This document shows positions 1 to 8,907 of a DNA stretch of 54,717 bases, one piece after another. The stretch is from Candidatus Methylopumilus sp. (GTDB taxonomy: Bacteria > Pseudomonadota > Gammaproteobacteria > Burkholderiales > Burkholderiaceae_B): positions 1 through 54,717 of the forward strand of contig JAIPCU010000002.1 in the NCBI GenBank assembly GCA_021738045.1, written 5' to 3'. The notes beneath the pieces were generated by a model. It did no database searches, had not been told where the DNA came from, and saw nothing but the letters and a program-made list of their open reading frames with translations. The translations under genes and the position numbers were made by a program. Numbering within the stretch: the first letter of the stretch is position 1; each line of letters opens with the position of its first letter.

Positions 1-903
1 GCGGCTTTTCCTGAGCGGGCAGTGACACTGATTGCACCGTTTCCAGCCGGTGGTGCTGCTGACGTGATCGCACGACTACTGGCCAGGCAGCTTGAAGTGC
101 AACTCGGCAAACCAGTGATCGTTGAAAACAAAGCAGGCGCAGGTAGCGTGATTGGTGCAGCCTATGTCGCCAATGCTAAACCTGATGGGTACACCATCTT
201 GCTCGGCGCAAACTCAACCTTTGTGCTGAACCCCGCGTTAATGCCCAAGGTGCCTTACGATGCGGCAGTTGATTTCGATGCCATTGGCAAAATGGGTACG
301 CTCGGTTTAGCGTTATTGGTCAATCCGCAAGTTCCGGCAAAAAACGTCGCAGAACTGATCGCCCTGATTCGTGCGAACCCCGATAAGTATTCGTATGCGA
401 GTTATGGCAACGGCACCACCTCAAACTTTGCCGGTGCAATGTTCAATTCAGTCACTGGCTTAAACGTGATGCACATCCCTTACAAGGGCAGCACACCCGC
501 CATGAACGATACGATCGGCGGGCAAGTCCCGATGGCGTATGACACGATTTTGGCGACGACACCGCAACATAACGCGGGTCGCGTTCGGGCGCTCGCAGTC
601 ACCAGTATCAAGCGTTCAGCCTTATTGCCCAATATCCCCACTTTGGCAGAGTCTGGCTTAAAAGACTTCAACATTGTGGCTTGGCAGGCCGTGGTCGGCC
701 CAAAAGGCTTACCCGCTGACGTCAAAGCTGTTTTACAAAAGGCCTTGAAAGCTGTCATGGAAGATCCCGCCTTCGTCGAGAAGATGGCGGCAACAGGCTT
801 TGATGTCAGCTGGAGTCCAGCCGACGACTGGGCACAAATGATTCGTTCTGAAATTGCTGAAACCAAAGATATGGCTGCCAAAGCCAAAATCACAATCGAA
901 TAA
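1..903 (+). CDS. Bug/TctC-family tripartite tricarboxylate transporter substrate-binding protein, 5' truncated by window edge
   Basis: Frame is open from base 1 (AAFPERAVTLIAPFPAGGAADVIARLLA...), matching the Bug-family N-terminal motif; ends IRSEIAETKDMAAKAKITIE. Confidence 0.9.
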   Translation, partial: AAFPERAVTLIAPFPAGGAADVIARLLARQLEVQLGKPVIVENKAGAGSVIGAAYVANAKPDGYTILLGANSTFVLNPALMPKVPYDAAVDFDAIGKMGTLGLALLVNPQVPAKNVAELIALIRANPDKYSYASYGNGTTSNFAGAMFNSVTGLNVMHIPYKGSTPAMNDTIGGQVPMAYDTILATTPQHNAGRVRALAVTSIKRSALLPNIPTLAESGLKDFNIVAWQAVVGPKGLPADVKAVLQKALKAVMEDPAFVEKMAATGFDVSWSPADDWAQMIRSEIAETKDMAAKAKITIE

Positions 904-988
904 TTTTTTTGAAGTCTGATCGCGACAAGTTCTTTTGCGTTCTGACACAATCAGAATCAGCCTCACTTAACGTTTCTTTGGATTTCAC

Positions 989-1603
989 ATGCCACTGTTT
1001 TTGATTCGCCACGGCGAAACTTTGCTCAATGCCGCACGCACGGTGCAACCTGCCGCAACACCGCTTGCCCCACGCGGTCTTGCGCAGGCTGAGCTCGTCG
1101 CTGCGCGCGTGGTTGGGCTTAAACCTGCCGCGATCTTATCAAGTGATATGCCGCGCGCCTGGCAAACTGCCGAAGCCATCGCGCGCCATACAGGGCTCGA
1201 ACCTCTAAGCACTGAACTATTACGAGAACGTAACTTTGGTGATCTGCGTGGCCGCCCTTACGACACGCTGAGCTTTAACCCACTTGAGATGATTGAGGCG
1301 CCCGCCAACGGTGAATCGCTAGCCGAGTTTCACGAACGCGTCACCGAGGCGTTTGAGTATGCCGCGCGACTGCGTGTCACGCTGGATGGCCCGTTGGTTG
1401 TTGTTTGCCATGGCTTAGTGATTCATGCCATGCTGGCCAATTGCGTTGACGTAGGCAAACATCCAATACCTGCCCGCATCGGCAACACCTCAATCACCCG
1501 CGTCGTTGCGCAGCACCCCTTCACAGCTGAGTTCGTGAACTGTACGGCCCACCTCGACGGCACGGATTTAGCTGAAGATACTAAAAGTTTATCGGGCGGC
1601 TAA
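989..1603 (+). CDS. Histidine phosphatase family protein (phosphoglycerate mutase-like)
   Basis: N-terminal LIRHGET motif, LRERNFGDLRGRPYD, and VVCHGLVIHAML second His motif. Confidence 0.88.
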   Translation: MPLFLIRHGETLLNAARTVQPAATPLAPRGLAQAELVAARVVGLKPAAILSSDMPRAWQTAEAIARHTGLEPLSTELLRERNFGDLRGRPYDTLSFNPLEMIEAPANGESLAEFHERVTEAFEYAARLRVTLDGPLVVVCHGLVIHAMLANCVDVGKHPIPARIGNTSITRVVAQHPFTAEFVNCTAHLDGTDLAEDTKSLSGG

Positions 1604-1646
1604 ACACGTTGAACGGTTAGCGCCCTACCCACTTGAGCGTTGTCAG

Positions 1647-2876
1647 TTAGCGAACGCCGAACAGATTTTTTATTTTCTGCCAGAGGATACTGAACATGAC
1701 ACCAACAGGATTGATAGCTTGAGCCTGCGGTGTCTCGAGAGTGTCTGGGTATGCTAAACGCTGCGACACATTCCTACCAAAATCCGCCACCATTCGTCGC
1801 ACAAACTCTTGTACTAAGCCAGAACGTGAAAACTGTGCCAACGGCCCCTGCAGGGTGTAGAGTAACTCTACAGCAACGCGTGTGTTCGCAGCACTAAGCG
1901 CTTCAAGTTGATAGCGCACATCACCGGTCGCACGCGACTGGCTGACCGAATCCTGGCCCGCACCCTTCAAGACCGCAACACGTTGAGCCGCATCACGCTC
2001 GATCGTGGCGCTGCCTTTGAAGGTTGCAGCCATTGGGCCGAACTTAATCGCAATCTTGCCTGCGACCTGCTCAGGCGTCTCGCTCTCGATTTGAGCGCCT
2101 GGCAAACAACTCGCAACAGCTTTTAAATCGGACATGAAAGCCCAAACTGCGTCAACGCCAAACGGAACGTCAAACGACGCATTGACCTTCGTGCCTTTTT
2201 GCTGAACCTGTTGCTCTCGACCCAGTGTGTCTGCTACACCGCCCATGATGACAGGGTTGACGGGCAGTTGCTCACTCGACTCAGAGGGTGACCGCAGCTG
2301 ACGCTTGGCCTCAAAACTCGTGAAACCTTGCGCAAGCTGTGGGGCGTCAATTGGCTCTGCTCTTCCCTCGGCAATCGCTACGCGCAACAACTGAACCTGG
2401 GCATCAGGATGCTCGCGCAAGTCTTGTAACACCGCTAAGATCGCCGAGACAATTCCCATGTAGCCCGTACAACGGCACAAATTGCCCGCCAGTTCAATGC
2501 GCACGCGCTGCTCATCAGCTTGTGGCAAACGCAAAATAATATCGCGCGCGGTTGCCAGCATGCCGGGTGTGCAGTAGCCACATTGCAAAGCGTGATGGGC
2601 TTGAAAGGCAGCACGTAGGCGCGACATCACGGGGTCAGACTCATAACCCTCAATCGTGGTGATAGACCGTCCTTCGCAGGCTACCGCGTAAGTGATACAA
2701 GCCCTCACTGGCTCGCCGTCAAGCAATACCGTACAAGCGCCACAGACACCGTGTTCGCAGCCAAGGTGGGTACCTGTGAGCTGCACCGTGTCACGCAAGA
2801 AATCACCCAAGTGGGTACGATCAGAGACCGCCTTCTGAATCGTGTTGCCATTCACCGTTAACGTAATGATGTTCAT
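1647..2876 (-). CDS. 2Fe-2S subunit of xanthine dehydrogenase/CO dehydrogenase family fused to a C-terminal CoxG/SRPBCC domain
   Basis: N-terminal ferredoxin and 2Fe-2S helical domains (GCEHGVCGACTVLLDGEPVRAC; CGYCTPGM; GNLCRCTGY), then about 200 aa of CoxG-like sequence (FDVPFGVDAVWAFMSDLKAVASCLPGAQ) and an amphipathic tail. Confidence 0.88.
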   Translation of the reverse strand: MNIITLTVNGNTIQKAVSDRTHLGDFLRDTVQLTGTHLGCEHGVCGACTVLLDGEPVRACITYAVACEGRSITTIEGYESDPVMSRLRAAFQAHHALQCGYCTPGMLATARDIILRLPQADEQRVRIELAGNLCRCTGYMGIVSAILAVLQDLREHPDAQVQLLRVAIAEGRAEPIDAPQLAQGFTSFEAKRQLRSPSESSEQLPVNPVIMGGVADTLGREQQVQQKGTKVNASFDVPFGVDAVWAFMSDLKAVASCLPGAQIESETPEQVAGKIAIKFGPMAATFKGSATIERDAAQRVAVLKGAGQDSVSQSRATGDVRYQLEALSAANTRVAVELLYTLQGPLAQFSRSGLVQEFVRRMVADFGRNVSQRLAYPDTLETPQAQAINPVGVMFSILWQKIKNLFGVR

Positions 2877-3712
2877 GCGTGTGCACCGAAGGCCTGCTTG
2901 AGACAGCGCGTCACAGCTGCAGCTGCCATGCGGCGCCCGAGTGTATCAAGTTGGTCAATATTCTGTCGTAAGGCAGCGTCAATCGCAGCATCAGACGCGG
3001 CAACTACACCGCTGCGGGCGACTGCACTGGCAAGCGCCTCAAGTGCTACCGGTGCACCATCTAAGGCGCCTACAACAATCTGCGCTGTCGCACTGACGGG
3101 TTCAAAATAAGCCGCACAACTGGCTTCGGCGAACTCGCCTGTCTTTCGACAAAATTTGTAATAGCCCCAACGGGCTTGAGCACTCAAGAGCGGTAGATGA
3201 AGCGCGGTAATCGCCTCGCCTTCGCCCAAAACAGTCGTGTAGGCCGCCAACATAAAGTCTTGCATCTTGATTAGACGCGGCGCCTGTTCAAAGGCACATA
3301 TTTCAACCTGCGCATCGAGCGCCCGTGCGGCAAGAACCCAGTCGGCCGCTGGATCGGCATGCGCCAAACTACCGCCCACCGTGCCACGATTGCGCACTGA
3401 GCGATAGGCGATACGCGCAGCCATCTCTTGAACAGGGTGTCCGCGCAAAAGTTCAAAACGACCATCTTCAATTTCGGCGTGCGTCACCGACGCACCGACC
3501 CGTACGCGCCCTTGAACCAGATCCACGCTGCGTAATTCATTTAGACGAGAAACATCTAGCACTTGCGCCGGGCGTGCCAGACGCAAGTTCAGCATGGGGC
3601 CCAAGGATTGACTCCCCGCCATTAATTTAGCTTGCCCCCCAGAACTCGCGAGCGTTTGTAAGGCCTGCGCCAAGGTGGCGGGTTTCACATAGTCGAACTG
3701 GGCGGCTTTCAT
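2873..3712 (-). CDS. FAD-binding (CoxM/CutM-type) subunit of xanthine dehydrogenase family protein
   Basis: N-terminal MKAAQFDYVKPATLAQALQTL, LMAGSQSLGPMLNLRLARP and RNRGTVGGSLAHADPAADW motifs; 4-bp overlap with the downstream gene. Confidence 0.9.
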   Translation of the reverse strand: MKAAQFDYVKPATLAQALQTLASSGGQAKLMAGSQSLGPMLNLRLARPAQVLDVSRLNELRSVDLVQGRVRVGASVTHAEIEDGRFELLRGHPVQEMAARIAYRSVRNRGTVGGSLAHADPAADWVLAARALDAQVEICAFEQAPRLIKMQDFMLAAYTTVLGEGEAITALHLPLLSAQARWGYYKFCRKTGEFAEASCAAYFEPVSATAQIVVGALDGAPVALEALASAVARSGVVAASDAAIDAALRQNIDQLDTLGRRMAAAAVTRCLKQAFGAHA

Positions 3713-6078
3713 CGCGGCACATCCGTTTTTTGTTCAAGTGCTTCCAGCACGCGTCTTGGAGTCAGTGGCGTGCGTGCAAGTTCAGTGGCACCGACTCTGC
3801 GCAGGGCATCATTGACTGCACCAAAAATCGCCGCGGGTGGTGCAATCGCGCCGCCCTCGCCCATTCCCTTTGCGCCAAACTCTGTGTGAGGCGAAGGCGT
3901 TTCAAAATGATCCATTCGTATATTAGGGACCTCAGTGGCGCCAGGCATCACATAGTCGGCAAGAGTCGAGGCCAGTGGTTGCGCAAGTTCGTCGTAACGC
4001 ATTTCTTCATACAACGCCGTACCAATCCCCTGCGCGACCCCACCGATAGTTTGCCCTTCAACCACCATCGGATTGACGAGCACGCCACAGTCTTCAACGA
4101 CCACATAATCCAAAATTTCAACCCCACCCATTTGCGGATCGACCGCCACCAGTGCCACGTGTGTGGCATAACTAAAGGCACCCGTATCCACGCGCGGCTT
4201 GTAGCCAACGGTCGCCTCTAACCCCGCCGGGTCTACATCGGGCGGTAAGAGTTGGGGGCTCAGATACCAGGCTTTTGCGATATCACTCAAAGACACTCGA
4301 CGCTCGCCGCAACACACAGAGCCGCTTTCAAGAGCGACGTCGGTCACTTTAGCTTTCAACAAATGCGCGCCAATGTTCAACAGTTGTGGCAGAAGTTTTT
4401 GGCAAGCTTGCGAGACGGCACCACCAGACATCACCAGCGAACGCGAGGCATAGGTGCCACTTGAATAAGGGGTCTGCCCTGTATCGCCGTGCATCACACG
4501 CATTTTAGAAAGCTCAATCCCCAAGACTTCGTGTGCAATCTGAGCAAAGGTGGTTTCCATCCCTTGCCCATGAGAATGCACACCCACTCTGATTTCAAGA
4601 CCGCCATCAGGCGTCATGCGCACCATCGCCTGGTCAAAACCAGGAACAATAGGCATCCCCCAAGCGGCAAATACCGAAGTGCCATGCGCCGATTGCTCGG
4701 TATACGTTGCCAAGCCGACACCAATTAAACGCCCATCGGCTTCGCCTTGCTGTTGGCGAGCGCGCACGGCTTTGACATTAATCATCTCAAGTGCGCGTCT
4801 GACACTCGCCGGATAATCACCACTATCAAAATGTTTATTTGCAACGTTCACATAGGGCATTTGCTCGGGTTGCACGAGATTTTCAAGACGAATCTCCCAA
4901 GGCTCGCGACCCACCTCAAGCGCTAGTGCGTTAAGCGTGAGTTCCATGGCAAAACACACACCGGTGCGCGCCACGCCTCGATACGGTACAAAACCAGGCT
5001 TATTTGTGGCAACGCACTGCGTGACGCAGCGATAGCCATCGAAGGCATAAGGTCCGGGCAAATTACCGATCGCTTGGCCTGGCTCAATCCCAATCGTAAA
5101 GGGCCAGACTGAATAAGCACCACCATCAATCGTAATCTTTGCATCGAGCGCAAGTAAACGTCCGCGACGATCTGCGTAGGCCGTCATTTCGTAATGATGC
5201 TCGCGGGTATTGGCCCCCGCGATCAAATGTTCACGACGATCTTCAAGGTAGCGAAACGGCTTACGATACGTCTTGGCAAGCCAGGCCACGCACAACTCTT
5301 CTTGCTGCAGCACGCACTTATAGCCGAACGCCCCGCCCACATCAGGCGAAATCACGCGCACCTGCCCCTGATCCATCTGCAAATATTGCGCCAGTGCTGT
5401 ACGAATCAAATGCGGCACTTGGGTGGCGCTGACCACCACCAACTGATTGGCTTGATGATCCCAATAGGCGAGTACAGCTTTACCCTCAAGCGGCACCATG
5501 CACTGACGTGACAAGCTCATCTTTCGATGGACCACAACTTCAGCCTGCGCAGCGAGTACATCAAAATTCTTATCAACCGACAACGTCACAAAGGCGTTGT
5601 CTTTCCATTGCTCATGCACCAGATTGTCAGTGGCTTGCATGGCACTCAAGACCTCTGAATACGCTGGCAGCTCTTGATATTGCACCTGCACGGTTTCGAG
5701 TAGGTCTTCAGCCTCAGCACGCGTTGGCGCGAACCCCATCACAACAGGCTCACCCACAAAGCGCACTTTATCTCGCGCCAAAGGCGGGTGTGCTGACAAC
5801 TGATAGGTCGGTAATGACGAGTCAGCGGCAATATCCAGCACATCGCTCAAGTGCGCACGCGTGAACACCGCGTGCTGACCCGCGGGTGCAATCTCAATCG
5901 CCGTCAGACGGGCGTGCGCCAGCGGGCTGCGCATAAAAGCCACTTCAGACAACCCAGGCATCACCATATCTGCAACAAAATTTGCTTTGCCATGCAGATG
6001 ACGATCATCTTCTTTGCGCAATACCCGTGCCCCGATGCCTTGGGGCTTGATGCTCGCGGTGTTACCTGGATGTCCCAT
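3709..6078 (-). CDS. Molybdopterin-binding large subunit of xanthine dehydrogenase/CO dehydrogenase family (not CO-type active site)
   Basis: GGAFGYK cofactor-binding motif, PYRGVAR active-site loop, C-terminal GAKGMGEGGAIAPPAAI catalytic Glu motif. Confidence 0.9.
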   Translation of the reverse strand: MGHPGNTASIKPQGIGARVLRKEDDRHLHGKANFVADMVMPGLSEVAFMRSPLAHARLTAIEIAPAGQHAVFTRAHLSDVLDIAADSSLPTYQLSAHPPLARDKVRFVGEPVVMGFAPTRAEAEDLLETVQVQYQELPAYSEVLSAMQATDNLVHEQWKDNAFVTLSVDKNFDVLAAQAEVVVHRKMSLSRQCMVPLEGKAVLAYWDHQANQLVVVSATQVPHLIRTALAQYLQMDQGQVRVISPDVGGAFGYKCVLQQEELCVAWLAKTYRKPFRYLEDRREHLIAGANTREHHYEMTAYADRRGRLLALDAKITIDGGAYSVWPFTIGIEPGQAIGNLPGPYAFDGYRCVTQCVATNKPGFVPYRGVARTGVCFAMELTLNALALEVGREPWEIRLENLVQPEQMPYVNVANKHFDSGDYPASVRRALEMINVKAVRARQQQGEADGRLIGVGLATYTEQSAHGTSVFAAWGMPIVPGFDQAMVRMTPDGGLEIRVGVHSHGQGMETTFAQIAHEVLGIELSKMRVMHGDTGQTPYSSGTYASRSLVMSGGAVSQACQKLLPQLLNIGAHLLKAKVTDVALESGSVCCGERRVSLSDIAKAWYLSPQLLPPDVDPAGLEATVGYKPRVDTGAFSYATHVALVAVDPQMGGVEILDYVVVEDCGVLVNPMVVEGQTIGGVAQGIGTALYEEMRYDELAQPLASTLADYVMPGATEVPNIRMDHFETPSPHTEFGAKGMGEGGAIAPPAAIFGAVNDALRRVGATELARTPLTPRRVLEALEQKTDVPR

Positions 6079-6172
6079 GCTTCACACTCTATTCAAACAA
6101 GGTTTAAAGCGTAATCAACGACAGTCGAGTATTCAAAGCGTAACCATCGTTGATCAACTATTTAACGCATCA

Positions 6173-7267
6173 TCAACGACGATTCACCGCTGCGAAGGTG
6201 TAGTTATCCAGCGTTGCCTCAGCCAAACGGAACCAGCTGGCTTCGCTCTGCTGAAACTTCTGCCACTCGGGGAAAATCGTAGCGAAATCTGGATTCTTAG
6301 CCGAGAGTTCTTTCCAGAGCTCTTGCGAGGCTTGATAGGTCGCATCCATCACATCTTTAGAGAACAGATTCACCTTGGCACCGCCGCCGATCAATTTGCG
6401 TAACGCCTCTGGATTTTTAGCGTCGTAATTCGCAAGCATCTTGAGCGTTTGCTCGTTACAGGCAACTTCGAAAGCGGCCTGATACGAAGGTGGCAAGGCT
6501 GCAAATGCTTTGTCATTGACCATCGTCGTAATCGATGCGCTACCTTCAAACCAACCAGGCGCATAGTAAAAAGGCGCAACTTTATTCAAACCAAGCTTTT
6601 CATCATCGTAAGGGCCAATCCATTCGGCTGCATCGATCGTCCCTTTTTCTAGCGAAGAATAAATATCAGCTGGGGGGATCTGCTGCGGAACGGCGCCAAG
6701 TTTTGAGAGCACCATACCGCCGATGCCACCAACACGAATTTTTAAACCTTGAAGGTCAGCAACAGACTTGATCTCTTTACGATACCAGCCGCCCATCTGC
6801 ACACCTACGTTGCCGCAGGTGAAATTAATGATGTTGTACTTTTTGTAAACTGCACGCACAAGCGCCAAACCACCACCGTACAATAACCAGGCGTTATGCT
6901 GTCGCGCATTTAAGCCATAGCTCAGACCCGTATCAAATGTCAGAGCGGTATTTTTTCCGATGAAGTAAGTGCTTAAGGTGTGGTTGCACTCAACCGTGCC
7001 GTTACTGACACCATCCATACTTTGAGGTGCCGGCATGATTTCGCCGCCAGCAAAAACGCGAATCTCAAACTTGCCGTCGGTAAGTTGAGCAACACGCTTA
7101 CCGAGTTCTTCGGCCGAGCCATAAATCGTATCCAGCCCTTTAGGCCAACTCGTTGACATGCGCCATTTGACAGTAGGACTGGTTTGCGCGAAGGCTGGCG
7201 CGCCGATTGCAGCTAAGCCAGCGCCAGCGGCTGTAGCAGTTTTGGTAAGAAAACGACGTCGTTGCAT
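6173..7267 (-). CDS. TRAP transporter substrate-binding protein (DctP family), Tat-like signal
   Basis: MQRRRFLTKTATAAGAGLAAIGAPAFAQ signal; FEIRVFAGGEIMPAPQSMDGVSNGTVE, DAAEWIGPYDD and periplasmic DctP-like body. Confidence 0.9.
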   Translation of the reverse strand: MQRRRFLTKTATAAGAGLAAIGAPAFAQTSPTVKWRMSTSWPKGLDTIYGSAEELGKRVAQLTDGKFEIRVFAGGEIMPAPQSMDGVSNGTVECNHTLSTYFIGKNTALTFDTGLSYGLNARQHNAWLLYGGGLALVRAVYKKYNIINFTCGNVGVQMGGWYRKEIKSVADLQGLKIRVGGIGGMVLSKLGAVPQQIPPADIYSSLEKGTIDAAEWIGPYDDEKLGLNKVAPFYYAPGWFEGSASITTMVNDKAFAALPPSYQAAFEVACNEQTLKMLANYDAKNPEALRKLIGGGAKVNLFSKDVMDATYQASQELWKELSAKNPDFATIFPEWQKFQQSEASWFRLAEATLDNYTFAAVNRR

Positions 7268-7343
7268 GCGAATCCCCTAGAGAGAAGTTAAGTGAGCATA
7301 CTGATAGGTCAAAAAAATATCAACAACTGTACATCTTGCGGCG

Positions 7344-8888
7344 TCAGGGTTTGACGCCGTAACCACCTCCGCCCGGCAAGCCTAGCTCGAGAATATCGCC
7401 CTCGACCATATCGACTACGCCTTTTGGATGTTCGACTGCCTGACCATTGAGTAACACATGGCCAGTGCGCCCCGCTTGTCCGCCTTCGATACCTTTCGCG
7501 GGTACGCGTGTTCGTTCTGTTAATAAAGACACGCGCAGGCGACCGGTCCAGCGCGACTGAAACGAAACTTTTTGTCCCATACCGCCGCGATGGATACCCT
7601 CGCCTCCCGAGCCTTCGATCAGGCTCTTGCAACCGAAGAGCACCGGCGAGAGCATCTCTGCGACTTCGATCGGTGTGTTTGAAATATTGGCCGGAAATCC
7701 TGAGGTGGGTGGTCCATCACGATCACGCATCGCCCCCATGCCGCCATTAAAAAAGAGAATGCTCGAAAACGAGGTACCAAGCGCAGGATTCACGCCGCGC
7801 ATCAGCACCGACCATAGCGGCGTGCCACTGTCGGCCTGCACACGCTCAGGCATCACCTTGGCAAGCGCTTCAAAGACCGCAGCTTGTAGTTGATGTCCGA
7901 TCAAATGCCTGGCACCCACTGCGGCGGGCGGCTTCGCATTGACGATGGTCCCTTCAGGGGCGATCACCTTAAATAAGCGGGTGAAGCCGTCGTTGTTCGG
8001 AATACCTGGCGACAACAAGCATTTGAACGGGTAGATCGTATAGGCATAGGTATGGTTGAAGGTCTCATTGATACCAAATCTCACCTGCGCTGTACTGCCG
8101 CTGTAATCGACCGTCACGCCCTCGTGGCTGACGGTAATCTTGGCTTGAATCTTGATCCGCTCATCCCAACCATCTGACTCGACCGAGCCATGATAGACAC
8201 CCGGTGGAATCTTTCGTAACTCACGCAAGGCCGCATCTTCAGAGGCCTTAAAAATTGCACCAGCAATCTCGTTGATATCGCCTAAGCCGTACTCTTCTAA
8301 TAACTCTGTTAAACGACGCTCGGCGACGCGCAACGCCCCTACCTGGGCTTCGATATCACCACGCACTTGTTGCGGCAAGCGCACGTTGGCTTCAAGCATC
8401 TGCATGACCCACGGGTTAAACACCCCAGCCTCGGCAAGCTTGATCACTGGAAACCGAATCCCTTCTTCATACACTTCGCCCGCATCGGCAGACCACTGAC
8501 GACCCCCCACATCCGACAAATGTGCCACCGCCATCGCGAATGCCACTAAGCGGTCACCAAAAAAGATAGGCGCAACCATCGTGGCATCAGGCAAATGGCC
8601 AGTGCCGATCCAAGGGTCATTGGTAAACAGAATATCGCCTGGCTTCAAAGACTCTTGGGGAAACACTTTCAAGATCCCTTTGAGCGACAAAGGTGCTGTC
8701 CCGATGAAGCCTGGGATACTGAGAGCCGACTGCGCGACTAACCGCGCTTCGGGATCGAGCAGCACGCAGGCAAAATCATTCGACTCTCGCACGACTGTTG
8801 AGAAGGAGGTGCGTTTAAGCGTTGCCCCGGCCTCGTCGGTAATCGCGATCAGCCTGTTCCAGTAAATCTCTAGATCAATCGGGCTCAT
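7344..8888 (-). CDS. Hydantoinase B/oxoprolinase family protein
   Basis: MSPIDLEIYWNRLIAITDEAGATLKRTSFSTVVRESNDFACVLLD, FTNDPWIGTGHLPD, GGGGYGVKP C-terminus. Start placed at the internal Met giving the family N-terminus. Confidence 0.9.
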   Translation of the reverse strand: MSPIDLEIYWNRLIAITDEAGATLKRTSFSTVVRESNDFACVLLDPEARLVAQSALSIPGFIGTAPLSLKGILKVFPQESLKPGDILFTNDPWIGTGHLPDATMVAPIFFGDRLVAFAMAVAHLSDVGGRQWSADAGEVYEEGIRFPVIKLAEAGVFNPWVMQMLEANVRLPQQVRGDIEAQVGALRVAERRLTELLEEYGLGDINEIAGAIFKASEDAALRELRKIPPGVYHGSVESDGWDERIKIQAKITVSHEGVTVDYSGSTAQVRFGINETFNHTYAYTIYPFKCLLSPGIPNNDGFTRLFKVIAPEGTIVNAKPPAAVGARHLIGHQLQAAVFEALAKVMPERVQADSGTPLWSVLMRGVNPALGTSFSSILFFNGGMGAMRDRDGPPTSGFPANISNTPIEVAEMLSPVLFGCKSLIEGSGGEGIHRGGMGQKVSFQSRWTGRLRVSLLTERTRVPAKGIEGGQAGRTGHVLLNGQAVEHPKGVVDMVEGDILELGLPGGGGYGVKP

Positions 8889-8907
8889 GCCAGACTCCTT
8901 TGTTGTT

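Noticed and set aside
480-950. Antisense and overlapping ORFs in the six-frame track (such as 480..950 -, 3730..4221 +, 30951..31637 -, 47860..48624 +)
   Set aside because: They lie opposite well-supported conserved genes and have no recognisable protein features; expected by chance in GC-rich coding DNA.
1585-1640. Bidirectional terminator between the histidine phosphatase and the CoxS-CoxG gene (GGGCGGCTAA…TTAGCGCCC)
   Set aside because: Stem contains a bulge and has no U-tract; not supported sufficiently.
1647-6078. Aerobic CO dehydrogenase (coxSML) call
   Set aside because: The large subunit lacks the AYxCSFR Cu/Cys loop (it has PYRGVAR), so a CO substrate is not supported.
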